A DNA stretch of 64,000 nt. Origin: Natrinema limicola JCM 13563. GTDB taxonomy: Archaea > Halobacteriota > Halobacteria > Halobacteriales > Natrialbaceae. The position numbers and the translations under genes are program-made. The notes below the pieces were generated by a model. It had not been told where the DNA came from and did no database searches. It was given only the letters and a program-made list of their open reading frames with translations. Shown here piece after piece: positions 33,745 to 42,201 of the stretch (position 1 is the stretch's first letter; every line of letters begins with the position of its first letter). The stretch lies in contig NZ_AOIT01000010.1 of assembly GCF_000337475.1 (NCBI RefSeq), positions 113,002 through 177,001 on the forward strand, read 5' to 3'.

Positions 33745-33983
33745 CGAGATGTATTTCTTGAAAATGCCGAAAACGAGGGTTTGAGGGGCCGGAACCGCGA
33801 AAATGGGATGGTAAATAATGTAGAATACCGTTAAATAAAGGGTGGGAAGAACTGTCTTTTTATATCACCCAAACGGGTAATTTGTTCGATAAGCAGATCT
33901 TCAGTGGCACTCTCTCGACGATGGCCCCCACTGGCAGATACGAAATAGTCTGGCACGTCCACGCGAGGAACAAACTATCATAA
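33745..33983. other. AT-rich non-coding region with an orphan promoter
   Basis: Between the icd promoter and a family A repeat lies low-GC DNA without a credible gene. It contains a strong TATA-like run TTTTTATATC (33857-33866), which also reads as GATATAAAAA on the minus strand. Downstream is only a 20-codon ORF (33920-33982, MAPTGRYEIVWHV). A small RNA or the map promoter are possible; the stretch 34068-34410 before map likewise shows no gene. Confidence 0.4.
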
Positions 33984-34067
33984 TATAGTAACAACAGAAA
34001 CTGGTTACGAACTGATCGCACAGCCCCCGTGTGATCAAGTGTGCACTGACGTTCAATGGCTACGATA
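33984..34067. repeat. Dispersed palindromic repeat family A, copy 3
   Basis: Inverted relative to copies 1 and 2, and more diverged. Ends TATAGTAACAAC and GGCTACGATA are kept, as is the centre GATCGCACAGCC. It lies in the long icd-map intergenic region. Confidence 0.75.
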
Positions 34068-34410
34068 ACTGCCGCTTCGAGACCGCTCGAGCGACCCGCC
34101 GGGAGCGTTCGTGCCTGCGTGCGGTCTCGTGGCGACAGTTGGTTGCTCGAGCCGGCGTCTGTGATGACGTGCTCGGTTCGTGGCGTCTCTCACGCCACCG
34201 TACTCAAGGCGTGCATCCGGTATAACCCGTGGCGACTGTTTCGTGAAACGGCAGGGTATTATCCCGTATTACTTCCGTAACAGTCGAGCGCGCCGTCGGT
34301 CGCTCACCGCTCGCGTCCGGTCGCAGTGGCCACACGGACGGCGACACAGTGACAGCGCCGTCCGACGAGGAGACGGAACCTCTTTTTGTCGACCGGACCA
34401 ACCCCGGTGC

Positions 34411-35307
34411 ATGGCCGAATCCGAGGTCGACCTCGAGTCAGAGCAGTACGAGAAACACCGCGAGGCGGGCGAGATCCTCGCGCAGGTATGCGAGGAGGCA
34501 GCCGACCGCGTCGAGGTCGGCGCGAGCCAACTCGAGGTTGCCGAGTGGGCCGAAGACCGCATTCGGGAACTCGGCGGCCAGCCCGCGTTCCCCGTCAACA
34601 TCTCCGTCGACGAGGAGGCGGCCCACGCAACCCCGTCGATCGGCGACGAGACGACCTTCGGCGAGGAGATGGTTAACCTGGACATCGGCGTTCACGTCGA
34701 CGGCTGGCTGGCTGATACCGCTGTCACCGTCGACCTGTCGGGCACTCCCGAGCTCGCGGAGGCTTCCGAACAGGCGCTCGAGGCTGCCCTCGAGATCGTC
34801 GAACCGGGTGTCGAGACCGGCGAGATCGGCGCGGAGATCGAGGACGTGATCGACGGCTACGGCTACAACCCCGTTGTCAACCTCACGGGCCACGGCCTAG
34901 GTCACTGGGAACAACACACCAGTCCGAACATCCCCAACCGAGCCGTCTCGCAGGGGACGACGCTCGAGGTCGGCGACGTCGTCGCGATCGAGCCGTTCGC
35001 GACCGATGGCGGCGGCAAGGTCACGGAGGGGGCAAGCGAGGAGATCTTTTCGCTCCAGCGCGAGGGCACGGTTCGCAACCGGCAGGCCCGCGACGCGCTC
35101 GAACAGATCACCGAGGAGTTCCGGACGCTGCCGTTCGCGACGCGCTGGCTCGAGACGGATCGCCCGGAGATGGCACTCCGCCGGCTCAAGCGTAACGATA
35201 TCGTCCACGGCTACCCCGTTCTCAAGGAAGACGACGGCTCCCTCGTCAGTCAGAAAGAGCACACGATCATCGTCACCGAAGACGGCTGCGAAGTGACGAC
35301 GAAGTAA
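34411..35307 (+). CDS. map: Methionine aminopeptidase, type II
   Basis: 298 residues from ATG 34411. Removes initiator Met from nascent proteins. The five pita-bread metal ligands are visible in order: Asp in 'LDIGVHVDGWLAD', the second Asp in the same segment (DTAVTV), His in 'GHGLGHWEQH', Glu in 'AIEPFAT' and Glu in 'SQKEHTIIVTEDG'. The inserted helical domain between His and the first Glu region marks type II, as in all archaea. The longer frame from 34180 is not homologous. Confidence 0.96.
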   Translation: MAESEVDLESEQYEKHREAGEILAQVCEEAADRVEVGASQLEVAEWAEDRIRELGGQPAFPVNISVDEEAAHATPSIGDETTFGEEMVNLDIGVHVDGWLADTAVTVDLSGTPELAEASEQALEAALEIVEPGVETGEIGAEIEDVIDGYGYNPVVNLTGHGLGHWEQHTSPNIPNRAVSQGTTLEVGDVVAIEPFATDGGGKVTEGASEEIFSLQREGTVRNRQARDALEQITEEFRTLPFATRWLETDRPEMALRRLKRNDIVHGYPVLKEDDGSLVSQKEHTIIVTEDGCEVTTK

Positions 35308-35428
35308 AGACGAACCTATCGGTAATCAGCATCGGTAATCGTCACAGTGAGACGGGAGACACCGCGGAGGAAGCGACGAACACGGGAGCCCAAGCAACGG
35401 GCGCTGGTGGCCGAACCGTGAGGGTCGG

Positions 35429-35629
35429 TTAGGCGTTGTTCATCCGTTGACTCGTGCGGTTGCCACACCGCTGACACTCGGCTACGCGGTAGGGCTCGCG
35501 AGAGAACTGCGCGTTCTCTTTCTTGAGGCTCTCGGTTCGGAGCTGGACGGACACCTCGTGGAGAGTTTCAAGATCGCATTCATCGCAGTACTCAGTCATC
35601 CCGTTAACGGAATCGTCAGTCGTTGCCAT
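35429..35629 (-). CDS. DUF7835-type zinc beta-ribbon protein
   Basis: 66 residues from ATG 35629 (two more if ATG 35635 is used). 'MTEYCDECDLETLHEVSVQL' and 'EPYRVAECQRCGNRTSQRMNNA' give a C-x2-C...C-x2-C zinc ribbon with the highly conserved basic C-terminus, matching the haloarchaeal DUF7835 family from memory. Its start lies next to an AT-rich promoter region (35640-35870) otherwise empty. Confidence 0.8.
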   Translation of the reverse strand: MATTDDSVNGMTEYCDECDLETLHEVSVQLRTESLKKENAQFSREPYRVAECQRCGNRTSQRMNNA

Positions 35630-35876
35630 TGTCATATTACCTGCCGTAGCATTATCTTAAAACCCTGCTTTATTTTGTCGTGCGAAACGCAAAAATCGCA
35701 AGACTGCGGTACCATCGCCGAAAAATCCTCGTCGAACGTTCGAACCGTTTACGAGGAACGCGCGTTCCTTCAAGACCTAGTTGTAGTCATCTATAACACC
35801 TATCCAGGGTGTATCGAACTGCTTGAGCGGACATCCAGGCTGAAACCCTTTAAGACCTCCTCGAGAGATCAGTAGT

Positions 35877-36416
35877 ATGGAGCAGGTGTTCGCACCATGG
35901 CGTATCGAGTGGATCAGACGCGAGGACAAAAACGCGGAGATCGAGGACTGTGTCTTCTGTGAACTTCCAGAGCAGGATACCGACCGGGAGAACCTGATCG
36001 TCGCGCGAAGCGACCACGCCTTCGTCATGCTGAACAACTATCCGTACAACCCGGGTCACACCATGGTGATCCCTCACGCACACACCGGCGAGTATGCAGC
36101 GCTTGAAGACGAGATTCTCCTCGATCATGCCCGCTTGAAACAGCGAACCTTCGATGCACTCGAGGCTGCACTCGAGCCAGACGGCTTCAATGCCGGCTTG
36201 AACCTCGGAAACGGGGCTGGTGGCTCGATCGACGACCATCTGCACACCCATGTCGTCCCACGCTGGCAGGGAGACACCAACTTCATGCCTGTGCTAAGCG
36301 GTACCACAGTAATCGTCGAAGCGCTCGAGGCGACGTACGAGCACGTCCACGAGGCGTTTGCCACACAAGAGGGAACGACTGTTCCCGACGCGGACAGCGC
36401 AGTCGTAATCGAGTAG
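35877..36416 (+). CDS. HIT-family hydrolase
   Basis: 179 residues. N-terminal 'CVFCELPEQD' (zinc-type Cys pair), 'NNYPYNPGHTMVIPHAHTGEY' and the histidine triad 'DDHLHTHVVPRWQGDTNFMPV' (H-x-H-x-H). The 'NNYPYNPGHTMVIPHAH' type is close to Ap4A phosphorylase/HIT-like nucleotide hydrolases. It cleaves nucleotide phosphoanhydride or phosphoramidate substrates. Confidence 0.92.
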   Translation: MEQVFAPWRIEWIRREDKNAEIEDCVFCELPEQDTDRENLIVARSDHAFVMLNNYPYNPGHTMVIPHAHTGEYAALEDEILLDHARLKQRTFDALEAALEPDGFNAGLNLGNGAGGSIDDHLHTHVVPRWQGDTNFMPVLSGTTVIVEALEATYEHVHEAFATQEGTTVPDADSAVVIE

Positions 36417-36550
36417 CGGCGTTCGTCGGCGGGGTCGTCGCAGACAGGCATCTGGCACGCAGTGCCGATGCAACTGCGAGCAGCCCTGCGATCGCGCCGG
36501 GGCTCGAAACCGCCATCACCAACTGGAATCGTCCGGAACGAACGCGACCG

Positions 36551-36636
36551 TCATACGGACTACTGTCAGTCATTTCCGGTGCAACTGCGACCCGCACTGC
36601 GGGCCCACCGGGACATCGGGACAGCAGACCGTCTCA
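36551..36636. repeat. Dispersed palindromic repeat family B, copy 3
   Basis: 86 bp, TCATACGGACTACTGTCAGTC to ACAGCAGACCGTCTCA. Its last three bases (36634-36636) are the TGA stop codon of the wHTH gene on the minus strand. It lies between convergent HIT and wHTH genes. Confidence 0.88.
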
Positions 36637-36996
36637 GTGTTCGCAGTACAACGTCTTGCCATTCCGGACACATTCGATCCGGATCGGCTCGTCGTAGGTC
36701 ACCGACACGTGGTCGGCCGATCGAACGTAGATGGCGGGTGTCTCGCCGGACTGACGGTTGAGGTTGGTGAGCAGGCCGGACTCGTGGAGTCGGTCGACTT
36801 TTCGATAGGCCGTCGAGAGCGGGAGGTCGTGCTCCGCCGCCAGCTCACGGACCGTCGTCGGCTCGTCAGCGGACAGGAACACGGCCCGCGCGTCGTCGTC
36901 ACTCAGCAACTCGATGATCTGGCCGGGGTTGCACCCGAGTTCATCGTCCCGCTGGGCGCGCGTACACGGGGAGAGTTGTCTGGCTGTCTCACTCAT
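36634..36996 (-). CDS. Winged-helix transcriptional regulator
   Basis: 120 residues. 'NPGQIIELLSDDDARAVFLSADEPTTVRELAAEHDLPLSTAYRKVDRLHESGLL' is an ArsR/MarR-like winged helix, followed by a short beta region. Typical haloarchaeal regulator. The stop codon lies inside the terminal bases of the family B repeat, so the repeat defines its end. Confidence 0.82.
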   Translation of the reverse strand: MSETARQLSPCTRAQRDDELGCNPGQIIELLSDDDARAVFLSADEPTTVRELAAEHDLPLSTAYRKVDRLHESGLLTNLNRQSGETPAIYVRSADHVSVTYDEPIRIECVRNGKTLYCEH

Positions 36997-37104
36997 GCAC
37001 GATCGGTCGCCGCGAGGCGGTTTATCTGCGGTTCCAATTCCCGCGAACTGAAGATTAGGTCACGCATTGACTCTCTCGAGTCGAATCGAACCTATCGTCC
37101 GGCG

Positions 37105-37189
37105 TCAGACCGACTCCTGTCAGTTATTGCCGACGCACCCGCGACCCGTCATGCGGGTGCGCCGATACCTCGCAACGACAGCCATCTCA
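37105..37189. repeat. Dispersed palindromic repeat family B, copy 4
   Basis: 85 bp, with inner stem GACGCACCCGCG/GCGGGTGCGCC and ends CGACTCCTGTCAG/ACAGCCATCTCA. Again the final TCA (37187-37189) is the stop codon of the minus-strand gene next to it (tRNA methylthiotransferase). Confidence 0.85.
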
Positions 37190-38440
37190 GACCGGGTCGC
37201 CGAACGCGTACATGGTCTCGTGGGCCGTTATTTCGAGGTCGACGAAGTCGCCGGGCTCGAGGCCGTGCTCGCTTGCGTTCTGGACGATGATCTGTCGGTA
37301 GGCCGAATCGCGACACTTGACGGAGTCGGCGGTCCCTTCCTCGACGACGAGACAGTCATCGCGGCGCTGGCCGACCATCTCCGCATAGGCGTCGGCGACG
37401 AGGTCGCGTTTGAGGTCGCTCATCTCCTTCGAGCGTTCCTTTTTGACGGTCCCGCCCAGCCCTTTCATCTCGGCGGCGTCGGTGCCCGGCCGCTTCGAGA
37501 ATCGGGTGACGTTGATTTTCTCCGGGCGCGTCTCCCGCAGCAACGCCATCGACTGTGCGTGGTCGTGGTCGGTCTCGGTGGGGAAGCCGACGATGAAGTC
37601 CGTCGACAGTGTCCAGTAGTCGAGGGTGTCGTCGAAGGTGTCGACGACCTCGAGGTATTCTTGGACCTGATGCTGGCGGCGCATATCGCCGAGGACGTCG
37701 TCGCTTCCGGACTGGACCGGCGCGTGGAGGAAGTCGTAGAGTTCGTCGTTCGCAGCGAAGACGTCAGCGAGTTCCTCACGGATGCCGTGGATGCCCTTCG
37801 GGTTGGCCATCCCCACGCGGACCCGGAAGTCGCCATCGATGGCGCAGATTTTCTCGAGCAAGCGGTGAAGCTTGCGTTCGCCCTCGTCCCAGCCGTAGAC
37901 GCCGGTGTCCTGGCCCGTGATGCGGATCTCCTTTGCGCCGGCGTGGATCAGCGCGCGGGCCTTTTCGACGTTTTCCTCGATCGACGGAGAGTCGATCTTG
38001 CCGGTGGCCTTTTTGGTAATACAGTACGAGCAATCGGACATACACCCGCGCGCGATCGGGAGGATACCGACGACGCCATCGAGAATCGGTTCGGCGTCGG
38101 GGGTCGTCGTCGGACACTCGCCGTTGGTGACGGCTTCGGGGACCTCGTCCCAGTGGAGGACCTGGCCGTCGATGTCGGCCTGGGCGAACTCCTCGCCCTG
38201 CGCGAGAGCCATACAACCGGTAATAAAGAGATCGGCCGTCTCGTCGGCCAGTTCCTCGGCCCGTCGGAGCATGTTGCGCTCGGTCTTTTCGACGACGGTG
38301 CAGGTGTTGAGGATCGCGACATCGGCCTCGTCCGGTCCGTCGACCCGGTAGTGACCCGCATCACGGAGCCGTCGCTCGATCTCGCGACTCTCCCCGCGAT
38401 TCGACGTACACCCATACGTTTCGATGTGATACCGGGCCAT
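37187..38440 (-). CDS. tRNA t6A37 methylthiotransferase (MtaB/CDKAL1-type radical SAM)
   Basis: 417 residues from ATG 38440. Converts N6-threonylcarbamoyladenosine at tRNA position 37 to its 2-methylthio form. N-terminal UPF0004 domain with three cluster Cys (ETYGCTSN, ILNTCTVV, FITGCMA). Radical SAM core 'ARGCMSDCSYC' (C-x3-C-x2-C), 'EIRITGQDTGVYGWD', 'HAPVQSGSD' and a C-terminal TRAM domain. The archaeal/eukaryotic branch fits best. Confidence 0.94.
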   Translation of the reverse strand: MARYHIETYGCTSNRGESREIERRLRDAGHYRVDGPDEADVAILNTCTVVEKTERNMLRRAEELADETADLFITGCMALAQGEEFAQADIDGQVLHWDEVPEAVTNGECPTTTPDAEPILDGVVGILPIARGCMSDCSYCITKKATGKIDSPSIEENVEKARALIHAGAKEIRITGQDTGVYGWDEGERKLHRLLEKICAIDGDFRVRVGMANPKGIHGIREELADVFAANDELYDFLHAPVQSGSDDVLGDMRRQHQVQEYLEVVDTFDDTLDYWTLSTDFIVGFPTETDHDHAQSMALLRETRPEKINVTRFSKRPGTDAAEMKGLGGTVKKERSKEMSDLKRDLVADAYAEMVGQRRDDCLVVEEGTADSVKCRDSAYRQIIVQNASEHGLEPGDFVDLEITAHETMYAFGDPV

Positions 38441-38519
38441 CCGTTTCGTCCAACTGTCGGGGACCGGACGGCAAAAGCCCGACGGATCGGAGCAGCGACA
38501 AGCGATCTCGATCCGTCGA

Positions 38520-38867
38520 TTAGTCGTCGAAGCCTCGAGACACGCGTCGGCTCGAGGAACCGCTCCGATAGACCACATAGAGGAGCAACACCGCGATGAG
38601 GAAGTCGAACCCGTGCTCCATGAGGTGATGGACAGTCATCGGGGTGAGTCCGAGGACGGTCCCCAGTCCGATCACCGAACGGACGACGAGGATTCCCAGC
38701 ACGGCTGTGATCAGGACGTAGCGGGCCGACCGACGCTGCGAGTACGCGACAAGGCCGATGACGAACAGTGCCGTCGTTCCGATGACGGCGAGGATGATGA
38801 CGGCGACGAGGATCGGCGCGAGTTGCGGATCGAGCCACTCGTCAGCAAACGACAGCGCAAGCACCAT
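38520..38867 (-). CDS. Three-TM membrane protein paired with a regulator
   Basis: 115 residues with three hydrophobic segments (about residues 18-40, 47-70, 85-103) and a His-rich 'TVHHLMEHGFD' near residue 80. Divergent from the two-HTH regulator at 39100, a pairing I recall from other haloarchaea (DUF7471-type). Function unknown. Confidence 0.65.
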   Translation of the reverse strand: MVLALSFADEWLDPQLAPILVAVIILAVIGTTALFVIGLVAYSQRRSARYVLITAVLGILVVRSVIGLGTVLGLTPMTVHHLMEHGFDFLIAVLLLYVVYRSGSSSRRVSRGFDD

Positions 38868-39099
38868 GTGATCGACATTTGAACTGGGAAGGGCAGTAAC
38901 CTATTCCCTTTGGTCTGTCTGTGAAAAGCTCGTGACTGACCGCAATGCTCGGTCGGCGGCCAGAACAACGGCTTTCCCGGTTGTTTTCGGGTTCATGCAT
39001 CGTACACGGGCGGTTCTCGGCGAGTGGGAACGCGGGAAACCCGTTATATGTCCTGCACCGCTAGGCACGGGTACGACCCATCAGGGGGGAAACAGTGAT

Positions 39100-39627
39100 A
39101 TGACCGATACGCGAGATGAGATCCACGCTCACATCCGAGCCAATGCCGGCGTTCATTTCAACGAACTCGTCAGAGAGTCGGCGTTCGCGCCGGGACAGGT
39201 CCAGTACCACATCCGTCGACTGCTCGAGGACGATCGCCTCGTTCGGGAGGAGTGGTACGGCCGGACCCACTACTACCCGCCGGAGTACGACGCGTGGGAG
39301 CGAAGCGCCCTGGCGCTGTTCCGTCGCGAAACCGCCCGCGAGATCGTCACGCACCTGATCGAGAACGAACCCGCCGCGCCTGGCAACATCGCCGACGAGC
39401 TCGGAATTGCCCGGAGTACGCTCGAGTACCACCTCGACCGATTGGTCGAACACGAGATCGTCGACAAGCGCTACGACGAGCAAAACCGCGTCGTCCTCGA
39501 ACTCGCAAACCCCGATGCGACTGGCCGGCTGTTGACGACGGTGACGCCGACGGTCCCCGATCGGTTCGTCGATCGGTTCACGCGACTCGTCGACGAGTTG
39601 CTCGCAGGGTCCGAGTCACACTCCTGA
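39100..39627 (+). CDS. Tandem winged-helix transcriptional regulator
   Basis: 175 residues from ATG 39100. Two winged helices: residues 3-55 ('RDEIHAHIRANAGVHFNELVRESAFAPGQVQYHIRRL') and 70-125 ('REIVTHLIENEPAAPGNIADELGIARSTLEYHLDRLVEHEIVDKRY'). The architecture is typical of haloarchaeal MarR/ArsR-like regulators of membrane-protein genes. It probably controls the divergent 38520-38867 gene; a TATA-like CGTTATATG lies about 55 bp upstream. Confidence 0.85.
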   Translation: MTDTRDEIHAHIRANAGVHFNELVRESAFAPGQVQYHIRRLLEDDRLVREEWYGRTHYYPPEYDAWERSALALFRRETAREIVTHLIENEPAAPGNIADELGIARSTLEYHLDRLVEHEIVDKRYDEQNRVVLELANPDATGRLLTTVTPTVPDRFVDRFTRLVDELLAGSESHS

Positions 39628-39639
39628 CGGCTTACCCCG

Positions 39640-40665
39640 TCACTGCACTCCCTGAGCCTCCTCGAGTTCGTCGTAGTTGTCGTTGACCACGTTCAGCGTC
39701 GCGATCAGCGCGCCGAGGACGACAGGGCCGTAGAACAGCCCCATGACGCCGAACGCGTAGACGCCGCCGAGGACGCCGAGGATGATCACAGCGGGATTGA
39801 GATCGGCGTAGCGATCGACGAGGAGGGGCCGGAGGTAGTCATCGGAGAGGCCGACAACGATCGTACTGTAGCCGAGAAGTCCAACCGCAAGCACCGGTTC
39901 GTTCGTCAGGAACAGAAAGCCCACGGCCGGCCCCCACACGAGAAACGAGCCGATCAGCGGGATCAACGAGAGGACGATCATGATGACCGTCCAGAACGCG
40001 GCGTTTGGAACCCCTGTCGCGACCAGCCCGAGCCCGGCGAGGGTTCCTTGGACGATTGCGATCAGGACGTGGCCAACGAGGACCGCCCACATCACCGCGT
40101 CCAGTTCCCGATAGAACTCGTCCTGAACATCGTTCGGCAGCGGCGTCAACTCCCTGATCCAGGCCAACAGTGTGTCCCCGTCTTTGAGCAGGTAATAGAG
40201 CAGAAAGATCGCAACCCCCAGTCCGACGGCAGTATGGGTCAGTGCGCTAAACCACGCCGTCGACTGCTCGAGGACCGTGCTGCCGATTCCCTGTGCGGAA
40301 TCGGTGAGTGTGGCTGTCAGATCGACGCTCATGCCGGTCTGTTCCTCGATGTATCGCTCGAGGTCAGTGGTTCCGATCGATCCCGTCTCGGTGTTTTCGA
40401 CGAGTCGTCGGGCGTCGCTTGCGACCAGTGCGATGACGATGACCAGCGGCACGATGACACCCGCAACCGTCGCGGCGACGAGGACGAATGCGGCGATCGG
40501 CGGTGAAATCCCGCCCCGTCTCTCGAGTCCCGTCTGGACCGGAGAGAGGATGTATGCCACGAGAATGGCGCCGAGAACGTACTGGGCAAACGGGAGTACG
40601 AGCAGCAACGAAAGATACGCAAAGATGGCAACGACAACCAGTAGAAAGCCCTTGCTGAGGTTCAC
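39640..40665 (-). CDS. AI-2E family transporter
   Basis: 341 residues with a GTG start at 40665. Eight predicted TM segments, N-terminal tandem hydrophobic pair, the long extracellular loop with helical content (residues 95-145), and the family's 'PLIGSFLVWGPAVGFLFLTNEPVLAVGLLGYSTIVVGLSDDYLRPLLV' with 'GPVVLGAL' near the end. Members export diverse substrates or act as Na+/H+ antiporters; the name does not imply quorum sensing here. Confidence 0.92.
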   Translation of the reverse strand: MNLSKGFLLVVVAIFAYLSLLLVLPFAQYVLGAILVAYILSPVQTGLERRGGISPPIAAFVLVAATVAGVIVPLVIVIALVASDARRLVENTETGSIGTTDLERYIEEQTGMSVDLTATLTDSAQGIGSTVLEQSTAWFSALTHTAVGLGVAIFLLYYLLKDGDTLLAWIRELTPLPNDVQDEFYRELDAVMWAVLVGHVLIAIVQGTLAGLGLVATGVPNAAFWTVIMIVLSLIPLIGSFLVWGPAVGFLFLTNEPVLAVGLLGYSTIVVGLSDDYLRPLLVDRYADLNPAVIILGVLGGVYAFGVMGLFYGPVVLGALIATLNVVNDNYDELEEAQGVQ

Positions 40666-40782
40666 GGGCGTTATTTACAGGGATAACGGGATAAAACTAC
40701 GGCCCGAATGTATCGCCAGTCAGGACTGTCGTCACGAACCGTCACACGGCTTCAAGGGCCTGGTTCGTGAAGCTAGGCTCGA

Positions 40783-41523
40783 ATGTCGACGCAGCTCGAT
40801 CCACTCTCGCTCTCGGCTGATCTCCTCTATACTGTCAAGACCGAGGGCAACGCGGACCCGTTGCGGGAACGCCTCGCGACGCTCGAGCGGTCGCATCTGG
40901 ATCGGGCACTGACCGGTCGCAAGGGAAAGCTTGCGTTCTGGCTCAACTGTTATAACGCGTACGCCCAACTCCTCCTCGAGGAGGAGGCTGACGACGACCT
41001 GTTCGATGGCGGGCTGCTCGACGAATGGAAGTTCTTCGCGCGCGATCAGATCCCGATTAGTGGGGTCTGGCTGAGTCTCAACGACATCGAACACGGGATG
41101 CTTCGGAGTTCGAAACTGCCGTGGGGGATGGGCTATCTGCCACGACTGTTCCCGTCGTCGTTCGAACGACAGTTCCGCCTCGGGACGTGTGATCCGCGGA
41201 TCCACTTCGCGGTGAGTCACGGGGCCGATCATTGTCCGCCGATCGCCGTCTACTCGCCCCGTGACGTCGACGAGGAACTGGACATCGCCATCGAGTGGTT
41301 CCTAGAGGAGAACGTTTCTTACGATTCCGACGAAGCCAAAGCGACGATTCCGCGCCTGTTCCGCCAGTATCGAGGGGACTTCGGCGGGACGAGCGGGATC
41401 GTCGCGTTCCTCCGGGAGTACAACGCCGTTCCGGCTGAGACCACCCCGTCGCTCGAGTACGAGCGCATCGACTGGTCGGCCGATCTCGACGTCGATCTCG
41501 ACGGAAACGACGTTCGGCGGTAG
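40783..41523 (+). CDS. DUF547 protein
   Basis: 246 residues. Signature 'RKGKLAFWLNCYNAYAQLLL', 'ISLNDIEHGMLR' (here LSLNDIEHGMLR), 'DPRIHFAVSHGADHCPPIAVYSPRDVDEEL' and 'RQYRGDFGG'. The Asn-Cys and His residues resemble a cysteine-protease-like active site, but no activity is established. Confidence 0.88.
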   Translation: MSTQLDPLSLSADLLYTVKTEGNADPLRERLATLERSHLDRALTGRKGKLAFWLNCYNAYAQLLLEEEADDDLFDGGLLDEWKFFARDQIPISGVWLSLNDIEHGMLRSSKLPWGMGYLPRLFPSSFERQFRLGTCDPRIHFAVSHGADHCPPIAVYSPRDVDEELDIAIEWFLEENVSYDSDEAKATIPRLFRQYRGDFGGTSGIVAFLREYNAVPAETTPSLEYERIDWSADLDVDLDGNDVRR

Positions 41524-41559
41524 TCCATCGGCCGCAGGTGCGGGAGTCGGCGACGGTGC

Positions 41560-42096
41560 TCAGTCGCGCCGTTGAATGGTCGCCGTCGGCGCGTTGCGCA
41601 TGACACCCCGAGCCGCCCGTTCGGCGTTGAACCGCGAGGCGTAGCCTTCGCCGCTATCGGCGATGATGTTGCCGTTCCAGTGGACGAGCCGCCAGCGCCA
41701 CTCGCCCGCCGCATCCTCGTAGACCTCGAAGCGGCTGGTTCGCTCGGTGTCGTTCGTCGGCTCGGCGTCCGTCGTGTCGCCGTCATCACGACCGGTGACC
41801 CGAACACTCGAGCCGTCGGGATCGTCCCACTCGAGTTCGAGGGCCAGGTCGGCGACCGGGTGGTCAGTTGTCGAATCGCTCGTCGCTTCGAGTCCGGCGA
41901 CGACGCGGTCCGGAATCGTGATGCTGACCGTCTGGCCGTCGTCGGAGAAGGTAACCGGTCGTCCCGACTCGGCAGCGGCCGTCAACTCGCGGAGGAGTTC
42001 CGCGACGTCCGTGCGGTCGTACGCCCGCTCGAGGGCGAAGCTATCAGCTGTGTCTGATCCCTCCGATCGATCGGCATCGTTCGGTGTGTCGGTCAT
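41560..42096 (-). CDS. Fusion of amphi-Trp domain and HVO_2922/DUF1508-like domain
   Basis: 178 residues. Residues about 18-95 match the haloarchaeal amphi-Trp domain ('ERAYDRTDVAELLRELTAAAESGRPVTFSDDGQTVSITIPDRVVAGLEA', 'LALELEWDDP'). After an Asp/Thr linker, residues 120-175 match the YegP/DUF1508 type ('FEVYEDAAGEWRWRLVHWNGNIIADSGEGYASRFNAERAARGVMRNAP'). Both usually occur as small separate proteins. Function unknown. Confidence 0.8.
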   Translation of the reverse strand: MTDTPNDADRSEGSDTADSFALERAYDRTDVAELLRELTAAAESGRPVTFSDDGQTVSITIPDRVVAGLEATSDSTTDHPVADLALELEWDDPDGSSVRVTGRDDGDTTDAEPTNDTERTSRFEVYEDAAGEWRWRLVHWNGNIIADSGEGYASRFNAERAARGVMRNAPTATIQRRD

Positions 42097-42201
42097 AGCG
42101 GAAGTTCGTGGCGCTGTGAGTTAGTGGTTGGTTCTCGCCGTCGGTGTGTCCCGATCGTCTCTGCCGGTGTGTTTTTGTCGCCGCGCTGTCTTCGCTCGCT
42201 C

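Noticed and set aside
34056-34280. 74-aa ORF upstream of map
   Set aside because: It starts inside family A repeat copy 3, has no recognisable features and sits in promoter-type DNA.
39640-40665. Quorum-sensing function for the AI-2E transporter
   Set aside because: The family name is historical; no LuxS-type or AI-2-related gene is nearby.
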